From: Gemmatimonas sp.
GTDB lineage: Bacteria > Gemmatimonadota > Gemmatimonadetes > Gemmatimonadales > Gemmatimonadaceae
Length of the DNA: 64,000 nucleotides
Direction of reading: 5' to 3'
NCBI RefSeq assembly: GCF_031426495.1
Contig: NZ_JANPLK010000084.1
Coordinates: 75,919 to 139,918, forward strand
The notes under the pieces are model-generated. The model searched no databases. It had not been told where the DNA came from and saw only the letters and a list, made by a program, of their open reading frames with translations. Positions 27,007 through 36,183 of the stretch are shown here, one piece after another (position 1 is the stretch's first letter; each line of letters opens with the position of its first letter). Position numbers and translations under genes: made by a program.

Positions 27007-28220
27007 CGATCGCACTCCCCACCGATCATGTTCACGGAGCCGAACGTGGTGACGATGTCGGCGAGCTGATAGCCATCGAGCATGCGGTGGACACCACCCA
27101 TGTGCACGAAACTGGGCGACCGCACGTGCACTTTGTGCGGCGTGCCGCCACCGGTGCTCACGAGGAAGAATCCGAGCTCGCCGTTGGGCGCTTCGTGCGC
27201 CAGGTAGATCTCGCCGGGCGGCACCGACGGGCCTTCCATCACGAGCTTGAAGTGGTTGATCAACGATTCGATCTCGTTGTACACCAGCGCCTTCTCGGGA
27301 AACACGCAGCGGCGATCGTCGACATTGATCGGACCGTCGGGCATCATGTCCATCAGCTGGCGGATCATGTACACCGACTCGTCCATCTCGCGCATGCGCA
27401 CGTAATACCGATCGTAGTTGTCGCCGTTGATACCCACCGGCACATCGAAATCGAGCTCGGCGTACGCCAGATACGGCGTATCCTTGCGCAAGTCGCGGGG
27501 CACGCCGGTGGAACGCAGAATGACACCGGTAAAACCCCAATGCAGCGCGTCGGCGGTGCTGATCGTTCCCACGTTGCGCAACCGATCGATGAAGATGCGA
27601 TTGCGATCGACCAAGCCGTGTACGCGCGCGATGTACGTTTCGTACTCGGCCAGAATCTCGCGCAGGCGGGTGAACCAACCGTCAGGCACGTCGTTGGCGA
27701 GCCCGCCAATGCGGCCATACGAGTACGTCACGCGCGCGCCGGTAAGCGCGGCGAGATGCTCGTACATGAAGTCGCGCACCGTGACGAGGTACAGGAACGC
27801 CGTCATCGCACCGAGTTCCATGAGACTCGCCGCCACGCACGTGAGGTGGTCGGTGATGCGTGAGTACTCGGAAAGCAGCGTGCGCAGATACTTGGTGCGC
27901 GGCGTGATCTCGATGCCCATCATCTGCTCCACGGCATCACAGTACGCGAAGTCGTTGATCAGAGCCGAGCAGTAGTTCAGACGGTCGACGTACGGAATGA
28001 GATTGTGCCAGGTGTGATCCTCGCACTCCTTCTCGAAGCCGCGATGCAGGTAGCCGCAGTGCACGTCGGTGCGCAGCACCTTCTCGCCATCGAGCTCGGC
28101 GATGATCTGCACCGTGCCGTGGGTGGCGGGGTGCGACGGGCCGATGTTGACGATGACGGTGTCGTCGCGCTCGTGCGTGGTGAACGCGGAGCGGACCGGA
28201 TTCGGGATGCTAGCGGACAA
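27003..28220 (-). CDS. nuoD: NADH-quinone oxidoreductase subunit D
   Basis: 405 residues if translation begins at TTG 28220; the frame is open further upstream but that part lies across nuoC. Evidence for the start is the family-like lead into VIVNIGPSHPATHGTV, the 11-nt overlap with nuoC, and a GCAGGG stretch upstream. The 49-kDa-type subunit lines the quinone site: the HPATHGT loop and YCSALINDFAYCDAVEQM, RYLRTLLSEYSRI are conserved, and the end (MHMGG...GSVNMIGGECDR) contains the hydrogenase-like C-terminal motif with Asp/Arg. A GTG or in-frame later codon cannot be excluded as start. Confidence 0.96.
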   Translation of the reverse strand: MSASIPNPVRSAFTTHERDDTVIVNIGPSHPATHGTVQIIAELDGEKVLRTDVHCGYLHRGFEKECEDHTWHNLIPYVDRLNYCSALINDFAYCDAVEQMMGIEITPRTKYLRTLLSEYSRITDHLTCVAASLMELGAMTAFLYLVTVRDFMYEHLAALTGARVTYSYGRIGGLANDVPDGWFTRLREILAEYETYIARVHGLVDRNRIFIDRLRNVGTISTADALHWGFTGVILRSTGVPRDLRKDTPYLAYAELDFDVPVGINGDNYDRYYVRMREMDESVYMIRQLMDMMPDGPINVDDRRCVFPEKALVYNEIESLINHFKLVMEGPSVPPGEIYLAHEAPNGELGFFLVSTGGGTPHKVHVRSPSFVHMGGVHRMLDGYQLADIVTTFGSVNMIGGECDR

Positions 28221-28710
28221 GGGTACCCTGCGGCGGACGGTAGGGGACCAGCGGCTGCTCCAGCTGCTTGGGGTAGTCCTTACGCAGCGGATGTCCCGAA
28301 AAGCCTTCGTACAGCAGAATGGGGCGCAGATCGTCGTTGCCGCGGAACACGATGCCGTACATATCGTGGCATTCGCGCTCCATGTAGCCGGCCGATCCGA
28401 ACAACGACTTGAGCGTGTCCACGGTGGGATCGCTCGCACTCACGCGCGTTTTCAGCCGCACGCGCACCTTGTGCGTGGTCGAGTAGAAATGGTGCACGAC
28501 TTCGAAACGCAGAGCGTCGTCGGGCCAGTCGATGGCGGTGACGTCGAGAAAGAGGTCGAACGCGAACTGCGACTTCAGGCGCTCAGCCACCGGGAGCAGC
28601 GCCGCCGGGTCGAGCTGCAGCACCAGCACCCCATGCTGCACGCCGTGCGACTCGATACCGGAACTCGGTGCGAACTGCTGCTCAACGAGATCGAGAAACG
28701 GGGTGGTCAC
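28210..28710 (-). CDS. nuoC: NADH-quinone oxidoreductase subunit C
   Basis: 166 residues from GTG at 28710, two bases after the nuoB stop. The 30-kDa subunit signature ERECHDMYGIVFRGN and the following RPILLYEGFSGHPLRKDYP are intact. Separate from nuoD (no C-D fusion). It helps assemble the quinone module of the peripheral arm. Confidence 0.97.
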   Translation of the reverse strand: MTTPFLDLVEQQFAPSSGIESHGVQHGVLVLQLDPAALLPVAERLKSQFAFDLFLDVTAIDWPDDALRFEVVHHFYSTTHKVRVRLKTRVSASDPTVDTLKSLFGSAGYMERECHDMYGIVFRGNDDLRPILLYEGFSGHPLRKDYPKQLEQPLVPYRPPQGTLVR

Positions 28711-28712
28711 GA

Positions 28713-29264
28713 TCAGAACGACTCGTTCACAATGAGATGCTTCCCGTTGGCGATCTTTTCCTGCAGCTGCATGATGCCGTCGATCACCATCTCGGGGCGC
28801 GGCGGACATCCCGGCACGTAGACATCCACCGGAATGATGCGATCGATGCCTGGGAGTGACGCATAGTTCTGATAGAACCCGCCCGAGGTTGCGCACACGC
28901 CGAACGCCATGACCCACTTCGGCTCGCACATCTGTTCGTACACCTTGAGCAGAATCGGCGCCTGCTTCTGCGTGACGGTGCCGACCACCATGAGCAGGTC
29001 GGCCTGACGGGGCGAGAAACGGGGCAGGGCGGCGCCGAAGCGGTCGGTGTCGTAGGCTGACGCGCTGACGGCCATGAACTCCATGGCGCAGCAGGCGGTC
29101 ACGAACGGGTAGGGGAAGAGCGAGAACTTGCGTGCCCAACCCACCAGTTCGTCCTTGCGGGTCGTGAGATACTCGAACGACGCGGACTTGGTGTGCGTGG
29201 TCGCCGGCGTGGATGCGGCCGGAAAGCCGAAAGCGTCCACGATGGGAAGCGGTTTGCCGTACAT
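28713..29264 (-). CDS. nuoB: NADH-quinone oxidoreductase subunit B
   Basis: 183 residues from ATG at 29264; longer upstream frames overlap nuoA and are not needed. Binds the terminal N2 [4Fe-4S] cluster through Cys58, Cys59 (ACCAMEF), Cys124 (GVCATSGG) and Cys153 (VPGCPPRPE). This cluster hands electrons to quinone. Normal length. Ends two bases before nuoC begins. Confidence 0.98.
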   Translation of the reverse strand: MYGKPLPIVDAFGFPAASTPATTHTKSASFEYLTTRKDELVGWARKFSLFPYPFVTACCAMEFMAVSASAYDTDRFGAALPRFSPRQADLLMVVGTVTQKQAPILLKVYEQMCEPKWVMAFGVCATSGGFYQNYASLPGIDRIIPVDVYVPGCPPRPEMVIDGIMQLQEKIANGKHLIVNESF

Positions 29265-29266
29265 GA

Positions 29267-29635
29267 TTACTCCGTCACCGCTTCCAGAATGCGCGCCTTG
29301 TAGACGTACAGCAGGCTGATGACCAGCAGAAAGATGAACAGCGCCAGCGTGAACATCAGGAACCCCGAGAGCGGCTTGGCGCCCAGTGCCCAGACGAACA
29401 GGAACATCGTCTCGAGGTCGAACAGAATAAAAATGATGGCCACCGCGTAGTACTTGATGGGCACCGCCTTCACATTCACGAAATCCACTGGCGTCGCACC
29501 GCATTCGAAGGGCTCGAACTTGGTGCTCGTCATCGCCGGCTTGGGACCGAGCCACGCGTTCAGCGTGAGCACGAGTCCCAGAAATCCGACGATCGCCAGC
29601 AGATAGAGGATGAAGGTCACATAGGGGCTCATCAT
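29267..29635 (-). CDS. nuoA: NADH-quinone oxidoreductase subunit A
   Basis: 122 residues, three membrane helices. ATG at 29635 or the adjacent one at 29632 is preferred over the frame's earlier in-frame codon at 29659. The conserved loop KFEPFECGATPVDF (the TMH1-2 loop with the Cys that shuttles near the quinone site) and FILFDLETMFLFVWA (acidic residues in helix 2) are intact. First gene of the 14-gene nuo operon; its promoter should be in 29636-29699 or further upstream, but no clear boxes are visible. Confidence 0.97.
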   Translation of the reverse strand: MMSPYVTFILYLLAIVGFLGLVLTLNAWLGPKPAMTSTKFEPFECGATPVDFVNVKAVPIKYYAVAIIFILFDLETMFLFVWALGAKPLSGFLMFTLALFIFLLVISLLYVYKARILEAVTE

Positions 29636-29699
29636 TCTGAAACTAGCGCCTGAGCCCACCTCGCGCCTAGTTCTGCGATCGATGGCCCAGTCGGAGCGC

Positions 29700-31586
29700 C
29701 TACGGGGTGCCCAGGATCGCCGTGCGCACCGTCGTCAACAACGAATCCGCCGAGAACGGCTTGGCGAGGAAGTGCGTGGCGCCCTCGCGCAGCGCGGCGT
29801 GTCGACGTTCCGTCGTGGCCAGTCCGCTCATCGCCACGATTCGCACGGTTGCATCGATCGCCCGAATTGCCCGGATCGCCGCGATCCCGTCCATTACCGG
29901 CATCATGAGGTCAGTCAGGACCAGCGCGATGTCAGAGCGGTGTGCAGTGAATTGCACCACCCCCTCCGAGCCATTGCTGGCGGCGAGCACGCGGTAGCCG
30001 GCGCGACGGAGCGTGGTTTGCAGAAGACGACGGATCGAGTCCTCGTCGTCGATGACCAGAATGCACTCGTCGGCACCCTGCGGCATGGTCGCCGCGGGAT
30101 CGGGCGCCAATGCCGCCGGCGTCGTCGTCGAAGCGGGAAGCGACACCCTGAACGTCGTGCCGATACCCGGCGTGCTCTCGACCTGAAAGAATCCGCCGTG
30201 GCTGCGTACGATCGCGTGCGAGGTGGAGAGCCCGAGTCCAGACCCCTCGCCGATGCCTTTGGTGGTGAAGAACGGGTCGAAGATCTTGTCGAGGTGCTCG
30301 GGTGCTATGCCGTGACCCGTGTCGCGCACCTCGATCTGCAGGTACGGGCCGGCGGACAGTTCAGGCTCGGAAATATCGGCGGCGTGCAGCTCCACGTTGC
30401 GCGCCGAGATCGTGATCGTGCCACCCTCCGGCATCGCGTCTTTCGCATTCAGCAGCAGGTTGAGCAACACCTGCTGAATCTGCGTCGAGTCGCCGACGAA
30501 CGTCCACAGGTGTTCCGGCAGTGACGTGTGGAGCTCTACGTTGGCTGTGAGGCGATCGCTCACCAGCCGCAACACATCGCGCAACACGGCCGGCAGGCTG
30601 AGAACCACGCGCAGCCCTTCGACCCCCCGCGCATACGACAACACCTGCCGGACCATGTCGGCGCCCCGGCGCGCGCTCGCCTCAATCGTGTCGAGCACCT
30701 CACGCTGTGCGTCGAAGCCCGCCTCCGCCTTGAGCACCTCGATCGACAGCATGATCGGGGCAAGTACGTTGTTCAGGTCGTGCGCAATCCCGCCCGCCAG
30801 CGTGCCGATGCCTTCCATGCGCTGCGCGCGCGCCACACGCGCCTCGAGCTGCCGGCGTTCAGCCTCATGACGCTTCTTCTCCGTGATATCACGCACTACG
30901 CCGATCACCTGGCGCGTATCGACCTGCGGGTGCACGCTCCACGACAACCAGCGATACGACCCGTCCTTGCACCGGTACCGGTTCTCGATGTCCCGCATCG
31001 ACTGTCCCGGAAAAATCTTCTTCCGGTCGGCAAAAACTTTGTCCCGGTCGTCGGGGTGCACAAACTCGATCAACGGACGACTGGTGAGCTCCTCGGCGGT
31101 CCATCCCAGGCATCGTGTCCAGGCGGGATTCACGTGGGTGAACCAGCCGTCGTAGTTGGCGATGCTGAGCATGTCGAGCGACAGGTCGAAGAACCGATCG
31201 CGCTCGTCCAGGGCGCGTTGGCGCGCAGTGACATCCTCGGTCATGCGCACGATGTACGCCGGGGCGCCGTCGTCCCCGCGAATCACGGAGAGGTGGACGT
31301 CACCCCAGATCTCGCGACCGTCGGCGTGGACGAAACGCGTCGTGACCATGTCGCTGCTCCGCACGCCCGACAGCAGCTCGTGCAAGGCGCGGGCATCGAG
31401 CGTCTGGTCGTCGGCGTGCATCACCGACGTCAGCGCGCGGCCGCAGAGGGCGGTTTCGTCGAAGCCGAGCAGACGGCAAAATGCGCCGTTCGTTTGGACG
31501 ATCTGACCGTCGGCATCGGTGATGACCATGCCGATAGCGACGTCACGGAAGGTCTGCCTCAGCGCGTCGGAACTTGAAACGGTCAC
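29700..31586 (-). CDS. Hybrid sensor histidine kinase (PAS-PAS-HisKA-HATPase-REC)
   Basis: 628 residues from GTG at 31586. Two PAS domains (about 8-120 and 128-240; the second has NPAWTRCLGW), then the dimerisation/phosphoacceptor helix with His269 (LAGGIAHDLNNVL), the ATPase N-box (Asn380, LLNAKDAM), G1 (DTGHGIAPE), the F/G2 boxes (FDPFFTTKGIGEGSGLGLS), and a C-terminal receiver with Asp559 (LVLTDLMMPVMDG) and the DDED acidic pocket. No membrane helix, so a cytosolic sensor, possibly of redox or ligand signals via PAS. No DNA-binding output is encoded next to it. It lies between the copper genes and nuoA on the same strand. Confidence 0.95.
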   Translation of the reverse strand: MTVSSSDALRQTFRDVAIGMVITDADGQIVQTNGAFCRLLGFDETALCGRALTSVMHADDQTLDARALHELLSGVRSSDMVTTRFVHADGREIWGDVHLSVIRGDDGAPAYIVRMTEDVTARQRALDERDRFFDLSLDMLSIANYDGWFTHVNPAWTRCLGWTAEELTSRPLIEFVHPDDRDKVFADRKKIFPGQSMRDIENRYRCKDGSYRWLSWSVHPQVDTRQVIGVVRDITEKKRHEAERRQLEARVARAQRMEGIGTLAGGIAHDLNNVLAPIMLSIEVLKAEAGFDAQREVLDTIEASARRGADMVRQVLSYARGVEGLRVVLSLPAVLRDVLRLVSDRLTANVELHTSLPEHLWTFVGDSTQIQQVLLNLLLNAKDAMPEGGTITISARNVELHAADISEPELSAGPYLQIEVRDTGHGIAPEHLDKIFDPFFTTKGIGEGSGLGLSTSHAIVRSHGGFFQVESTPGIGTTFRVSLPASTTTPAALAPDPAATMPQGADECILVIDDEDSIRRLLQTTLRRAGYRVLAASNGSEGVVQFTAHRSDIALVLTDLMMPVMDGIAAIRAIRAIDATVRIVAMSGLATTERRHAALREGATHFLAKPFSADSLLTTVRTAILGTP

Positions 31587-31670
31587 GGGTCCGGTATGGT
31601 CGGGCTGGGATCTGCGTGGTTGCTCGTCATCGCAACGCTGTGAAGTGTAGACGCTTGTACCGTGCGAAGG

Positions 31671-34061
31671 CTACTGGATCGTCGCGGCGAACCGTCGCAA
31701 CCGCAAACTGTTCGAGACCACACTCACCGAGCTGAAGGCCATCGCGGCACTGGCCAGAATGGGGCTGAGCAGCAGTCCGAAGGCGGGATATAATACACCC
31801 GCTGCCACCGGAATACCGATCACGTTGTAGACGAAGGCCCAGAACAGGTTCTGTTTCATCGTGCGCATGGTCCGTCGCGAGAGCGCGATGGCCTGGGCCG
31901 CCGTCCGCAGATCGCCGCGCATCAGTACAATATCCCCCGCCTCGATGGCGACGTCGGTACCGGTGCCGATCGCCATGCCGACATCGGCTTGCGCCAGGGC
32001 CGGGGCGTCGTTGATGCCGTCGCCGATCATCGCCACTACACGTCCCAAGGCCTGCAGGCGGGTGATCTCCGCGACTTTGCCGGCCGGGAGCACCCCCGCG
32101 ACCACGCGATCGATGCCAGCCAGGCGCGCTACCGCGTCGGCGGTACGCTGATTGTCGCCCGTGAGCATCACGACCTCGAGACCCATGGCGTGCAATTGCG
32201 TGATCGCGGCCCGTGAACTCTCCTTGATGGGATCGGCGACGGCGATCACGCCGGCGAGTACGCCATCGATCGCCACGAACATCGGCGTCTTGCCGTCATT
32301 GGCCAAGCGATCCACATCGGCCTGCGCCGATGCCGTATCCACCGAATAGTCGGCCATGAGCGCCGCGTTCCCGACGGCGATCGCGACGTCGCGGCCCGTC
32401 GTCGCGTCGCCATCACGCACGACGCCGATCGCGCCGCGGCCGGTCTGCGATTCGAAGCTGTGGGGTTCAGTCACCGTGAGCCCCAGCCCCCGCGCATGGC
32501 GCACGATCGCATCGGCCAACGGATGTTCGCTGCGTGACTCGATCGACGCGACCAGCCGCAGCAGGTCGTGCTCGCGACCCACGAACGCGCCGTCGATGGC
32601 GAGGACCACGTCGGTGACCGCGGGCTTCCCCTCGGTGACCGTGCCGGTCTTGTCGAGCACCACCGTGTTGAGATCGCCGGCGCGCTGCAGGGCTTCGCCC
32701 CCCTTGATGAGCACACCCAGCTCGGCTCCCTTCCCGGTCGCCACCATGACGGCGGTCGGCACGGCCAGGCCCATTGCACAGGGGCAGGCGATGATCAGCA
32801 CGGCCACCGACGCGGCAAAGGCGCGCACCGCCGGTGCGCTATCCGCCGCGACGAACCACACCATGAACGTGAGCACCGCCAGCGACAGAACGACCGGCAC
32901 AAAGATGCCCGAGATGTGATCGGCCAGCCGTTGAATCGGCGCCCGCGAGCCCTGCGCATCGCGCATCAGCTTCACGATCTGCGCCAGTACGCTATCGCCA
33001 CCCAGCGTGGTGGCGCGGAATCGAAAGGCGCCGGTGGCGTTGATGGTGCCGCCGATCACGCGGTCGCTAACCCCCTTCGTGACCGGCATCGATTCCCCGG
33101 TCAGCATGCTCTCATCGACGGCGCTGCTACCGGCGAGCAGCTCGCCGTCAACAGGAATGCGCTCGCCGGGGCGCACGATCACGGTATCGCCGGCCATCAC
33201 CGACTCGACCGGCAAGTCGAGCTCCTGCTCGTCGCGCAGCACGCGCGCGGTTTTCGGCTGCAGGTGTACCAACGCCCGCAACGCCGACGAAGTGCGCTGC
33301 TTGGCGCGCGCCTCGAACATATTGCCGGTGAGAATCAGCGCGATGATGAGCACCACGGCTTCGTAGTACACATCGGGTGCCACCCCCCGACGCACGAAGA
33401 ATTCGGGGGCGACGGTTGCCACCACGGAGTACAGAAACGCGGCGCCGGTACCGACCGCCACGAGGGTGTTCATGTCGGCGGCGTGATGGCGAAAGGCGGA
33501 CCACGCACCGGTGTAGAAGTGCCGTCCGGCCCAGGTCATCACGCCCAGCGTGAGCGCCAGCAGCAGCCAGGTGGTGACGCGCGGATCGATGGCGTACATC
33601 CACGGCGCCACACGGCGGAGCGCGGGGTCAAGCACCGTCATCGACCAGCGCATGAAGGGATCGCCGACGGCGGACGCGCCGCCGTGCGCGTGCATGGTGG
33701 CCGCCAGCTGGCTCATGAGCGGCATGGAGATGATCATGGCCATCGCCCCGGCGATGCCACTCACGATCGCCTTGCGGCGCAGGGTGAGGTACTCCGTGGT
33801 GGTCGCGCGATCGCGCGCTTCCTGCTCTTCAAATGCCGACTGATCCGGCGGGGCCAGCGCGGCCCCGTACCCCGTGTCGACAATGGCCGCCACGAGGGCG
33901 TCAGGCGACGTGGCGGTCGGATCGAAGGTCACGGTCGCATTGTGCATCATGAGATTGACCGTCGCGTCGCTGACGCCCGGCTGTTTCTGCAGCGTGCGCT
34001 GCACTCGTGACTGGCACGCGGCGCACGTCATACCGCTGACCGGAATGCGAATGGTGTCCAT
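31671..34061 (-). CDS. copA: Copper-translocating P1B-type ATPase
   Basis: 796 residues. N-terminal heavy-metal-associated domain with GMTCAAC (Cys13, Cys16), two extra helices before the core, eight membrane helices, the A-domain TGE in MLTGESMPV, the metal-site CPC at 426-428 (IIACPCAMGLAVPTA), the phosphorylated Asp470 in DKTGTVTEGKP, and the hinge GDGINDAPALAQADVG. Together with the conserved Tyr/Asn and Met/Ser in the last helices (YNVIGIPVAAG, MAFSSVSVV), this is the CopA type that exports Cu(I). Only one N-terminal HMA domain. Transcribed after the cupredoxin and CopZ genes. Confidence 0.95.
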   Translation of the reverse strand: MDTIRIPVSGMTCAACQSRVQRTLQKQPGVSDATVNLMMHNATVTFDPTATSPDALVAAIVDTGYGAALAPPDQSAFEEQEARDRATTTEYLTLRRKAIVSGIAGAMAMIISMPLMSQLAATMHAHGGASAVGDPFMRWSMTVLDPALRRVAPWMYAIDPRVTTWLLLALTLGVMTWAGRHFYTGAWSAFRHHAADMNTLVAVGTGAAFLYSVVATVAPEFFVRRGVAPDVYYEAVVLIIALILTGNMFEARAKQRTSSALRALVHLQPKTARVLRDEQELDLPVESVMAGDTVIVRPGERIPVDGELLAGSSAVDESMLTGESMPVTKGVSDRVIGGTINATGAFRFRATTLGGDSVLAQIVKLMRDAQGSRAPIQRLADHISGIFVPVVLSLAVLTFMVWFVAADSAPAVRAFAASVAVLIIACPCAMGLAVPTAVMVATGKGAELGVLIKGGEALQRAGDLNTVVLDKTGTVTEGKPAVTDVVLAIDGAFVGREHDLLRLVASIESRSEHPLADAIVRHARGLGLTVTEPHSFESQTGRGAIGVVRDGDATTGRDVAIAVGNAALMADYSVDTASAQADVDRLANDGKTPMFVAIDGVLAGVIAVADPIKESSRAAITQLHAMGLEVVMLTGDNQRTADAVARLAGIDRVVAGVLPAGKVAEITRLQALGRVVAMIGDGINDAPALAQADVGMAIGTGTDVAIEAGDIVLMRGDLRTAAQAIALSRRTMRTMKQNLFWAFVYNVIGIPVAAGVLYPAFGLLLSPILASAAMAFSSVSVVSNSLRLRRFAATIQ

Positions 34062-34089
34062 TAAACCTCCTGGTGGCCCGTGGGCGCCG

Positions 34090-34506
34090 TTAGGCGACGG
34101 CGATCACGGAACCGCGCAGCATGCTCATGCCGCACATGAATGCGTAGGTCCCAGCCTTGGGTGGTGTGATCTCGATCGTCGTCTGTTGCCCGGTCGGGAG
34201 AAATCTGCGGATCCCGAAGTCGGGGAAGACGACCTCGTCGGAACAGCTCCCGGTATCCCGTCGGTCAAAGATCAGGCGGACAGGCTGTCCCGCCGGGACC
34301 TGCACCGACTGCGGGCTGTAGCCGCCGTCGACCGTGATCGTGATGCTCGGCGGTCCCGCAGCCGCCGTGGCCCCGGACGTGGCGGTGGACGCCACGGCCG
34401 AGGCGGTGACCGACGCGGTCACCGGCGACGACGCGAAGAAGTACCAGTTGACCCAGGCGATGGTGGCGGTGCCACCCAACACGACGATCCACTCGATACC
34501 GGTCAT
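34090..34506 (-). CDS. Membrane-anchored cupredoxin-domain protein of the copper cluster
   Basis: 138 residues from ATG at 34506 (an upstream in-frame start at 34569 would overlap the copZ end). One N-terminal membrane helix (IEWIVVLGGTATIAWVNWYFF), an Ala/Thr-rich linker, then a cupredoxin-like beta barrel: SCSDEVVFPDFGIRR and FMCGMSMLRG at the C-terminus provide the Cys and Met-type copper ligands usual in this group. The gene sits between copZ and copA, an arrangement found in other bacteria where the protein probably binds Cu outside the membrane and helps hand-over to or from the ATPase. Precise role is inferred. Confidence 0.85.
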   Translation of the reverse strand: MTGIEWIVVLGGTATIAWVNWYFFASSPVTASVTASAVASTATSGATAAAGPPSITITVDGGYSPQSVQVPAGQPVRLIFDRRDTGSCSDEVVFPDFGIRRFLPTGQQTTIEITPPKAGTYAFMCGMSMLRGSVIAVA

Positions 34507-34519
34507 GGCGGTCTCCGGC

Positions 34520-34729
34520 TTAGGTCGCGGAAACGACGTGGTAGCCTTCTTCTTCAACCGCCTTGGCAATGTCCGTCGGCGTCGTCGCGGTCGGGTCGTA
34601 CGCCACCGACGCGGTCCCGATGGCCACCTGGTCGACGGTGACGCCGGGAACGCCCTTCAGGGCGCGGGTGACACCGGCCACGCAATGGCCGCAGGTCATG
34701 CCGGAGATCTGCATCGTGAGCTTGTCCAT
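34520..34729 (-). CDS. copZ: Copper chaperone CopZ (HMA domain)
   Basis: 69 residues, a stand-alone heavy-metal-associated domain with the metal-binding GMTCGHC loop (Cys at 12 and 15) and the ferredoxin-like fold strands QVAIGTASVAYDP and YHVVSAT. It carries Cu(I) in the cytoplasm to CopA. First gene of the three-gene copper operon on the minus strand; the stop is 13 nt before the cupredoxin start. The adjacent upstream gap includes an 8-bp palindrome TATCGATA (34782-34789); no regulator such as CueR or CsoR is encoded nearby. Confidence 0.93.
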   Translation of the reverse strand: MDKLTMQISGMTCGHCVAGVTRALKGVPGVTVDQVAIGTASVAYDPTATTPTDIAKAVEEEGYHVVSAT

Positions 34730-34860
34730 CGGGTCGCTCCAATTGAAACGGGGAGAGAGGCAGGTGCCCTTGTGTTCTAAATATCGATACCCCCCACCCC
34801 TATGTCAACTGGGTTTGGAGGCGCTGCAGGCGGCTTTGGGCGATCCAGCGGAACCGATCG

Positions 34861-34944
34861 CGCAGAGAGGCAGCGAGCGCAGAGCACGCAGAGGGCGCCA
34901 CTTGTGATCGTCTCTGCGTACTCTGCGCTCTCTGCCTCTCTGCG
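34861..34944. repeat. 33-nt-arm imperfect palindrome built from CTCTGCG heptamers
   Basis: Arms 34861-34893 and 34912-34944 are reverse complements over 33 nt with two mismatches, around an 18-nt loop. Each arm is made of repeats of the heptamer CTCTGCG (or its complement CGCAGAG) separated by two to six bases. It sits in the divergent gap between copZ and the FG-GAP gene (34730-35008). It has no T-run, so it is not a simple terminator. The rest of the gap shows no gene. Confidence 0.9.
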
Positions 34945-35008
34945 TGAACAGGCACCGGCATGAGGCGTCGACGCTGGCGAGCGATTGCAACGTGCAGCAG
35001 GTTGGGGC

Positions 35009-36172
35009 ATGCACCTCTCTCGATCTGTTGCCGCGCTGCTCGCGCTGTCGTTGCCGATTCACGCCGCGAATGCCCAGCTCGCGCTGCCGCAGTTCGATCG
35101 CGTGCTCCTGCTCGAGACCACCGCCGAAACGTCGGCCAACGCCAGCATCGGGGACGTGAACGGCGACGGCACGCCGGATATCGTGCTGGCGAAGGGGCGG
35201 CATTGGCCGCTGGTGGACCGGGTGCTTCTGGGCAACGGCAAGGGCGGCTTCGCGCCGGCTCGCGACCTCGGCATCGCGTCCGACCGGTCGTACGCGGCGC
35301 GGTTGGTGGATATCGACCGGGACGGCGATCTCGACGTCGTGCTCAGCAACGATCGTCCCGACCCGAGCCTCGTGTATCTGAACGATGGGACGGGGCACTT
35401 CACGGTGGGGTCCTCGTTCGGAAAGGCCGAGTGGCCGACGCGCAACGCCAGTGTCGCCGACGTCAATGGCGACAGCTTGCCCGACATCATTGTGGCCAAC
35501 CGCTACGGCAAGAATCCCGGCGGCAACTACCTGTGTCTCAATCGCGGGGCGGGCCGGTTCGACGACCAGTGCCTCCGCTTTTCACGGGAGTCGGCGACTA
35601 CGATCACGCCCGCCGACGTGAATCGGGACGGGCTCGTCGACCTCATCGTGCCGCACCGCGACGGCGGGCAGAGCATGGTGTATCTGCAGCACGCACGCAG
35701 TGGACCCGAGCCCGGGTTCACCGGTGTGCCGTTCGGTCCCGCCGACGCCGCGATCCGCGCGTCGGAGTCGGGTGACTTCACTGGCGACGGCCTCGTGGAT
35801 CTCGTCGCCATCGACGAAGCGAATGGTCTCTCGCTCTACGCCGGTACACGCGACGGTGTCTTTGCCGCCGGTGTGTCGCTTGGCCGGGAGCAAACGGCGC
35901 CGTACGCGCTGGCGGTGGGTGATCTCAACGCCGATGGCCTGACCGATATCGTGGTGGGCTACGTCGAGGCAGAGTCGGTGGCGTACATCCGCACCGGCAC
36001 CACCTTCGCGCGGGTACGGTTCGGCGACGGCCGGGGCACCGTGTACGGCTTTGCGATCGGAGATGTGGACGGGGACGGACACGTGGACATCGCCGCCGGG
36101 CGCTCGGAGGCACCGAATGTGCTGTACTTCGGCGCGCGCCGTGCGCTGAAGCCCGCTCCTCGCCGACGATAG
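35009..36172 (+). CDS. Exported FG-GAP/VCBS-repeat protein
   Basis: 387 residues from ATG at 35009; the frame opens at 34985 but this start leads straight into a signal peptide (MHLSRSVAALLALSLPIHAANAQ). The mature protein is almost entirely FG-GAP/VCBS repeats, with Ca-binding-type loops recurring as DVNGDGTPDIVLA, DIDRDGDLDVVLS, DVNGDSLPDIIVA, DVNRDGLVDLIVP, DFTGDGLVDLVAI, DLNADGLTDIVVG and DVDGDGHVDIAAG, seven in all. That predicts a seven-bladed beta-propeller like an integrin-alpha head. Secreted or surface protein; binding partner unknown. It stands alone upstream of DUF1801. Confidence 0.88.
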   Translation: MHLSRSVAALLALSLPIHAANAQLALPQFDRVLLLETTAETSANASIGDVNGDGTPDIVLAKGRHWPLVDRVLLGNGKGGFAPARDLGIASDRSYAARLVDIDRDGDLDVVLSNDRPDPSLVYLNDGTGHFTVGSSFGKAEWPTRNASVADVNGDSLPDIIVANRYGKNPGGNYLCLNRGAGRFDDQCLRFSRESATTITPADVNRDGLVDLIVPHRDGGQSMVYLQHARSGPEPGFTGVPFGPADAAIRASESGDFTGDGLVDLVAIDEANGLSLYAGTRDGVFAAGVSLGREQTAPYALAVGDLNADGLTDIVVGYVEAESVAYIRTGTTFARVRFGDGRGTVYGFAIGDVDGDGHVDIAAGRSEAPNVLYFGARRALKPAPRRR

Positions 36173-36183
36173 GTACCGCCGCC

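Noticed and set aside
34730..34860. Candidate CsoR- or CueR-type operator upstream of copZ (C-rich stretch and TATCGATA).
   Set aside because: The C-rich stretch is not an inverted repeat, and no regulator gene is adjacent, so I did not call an operator.
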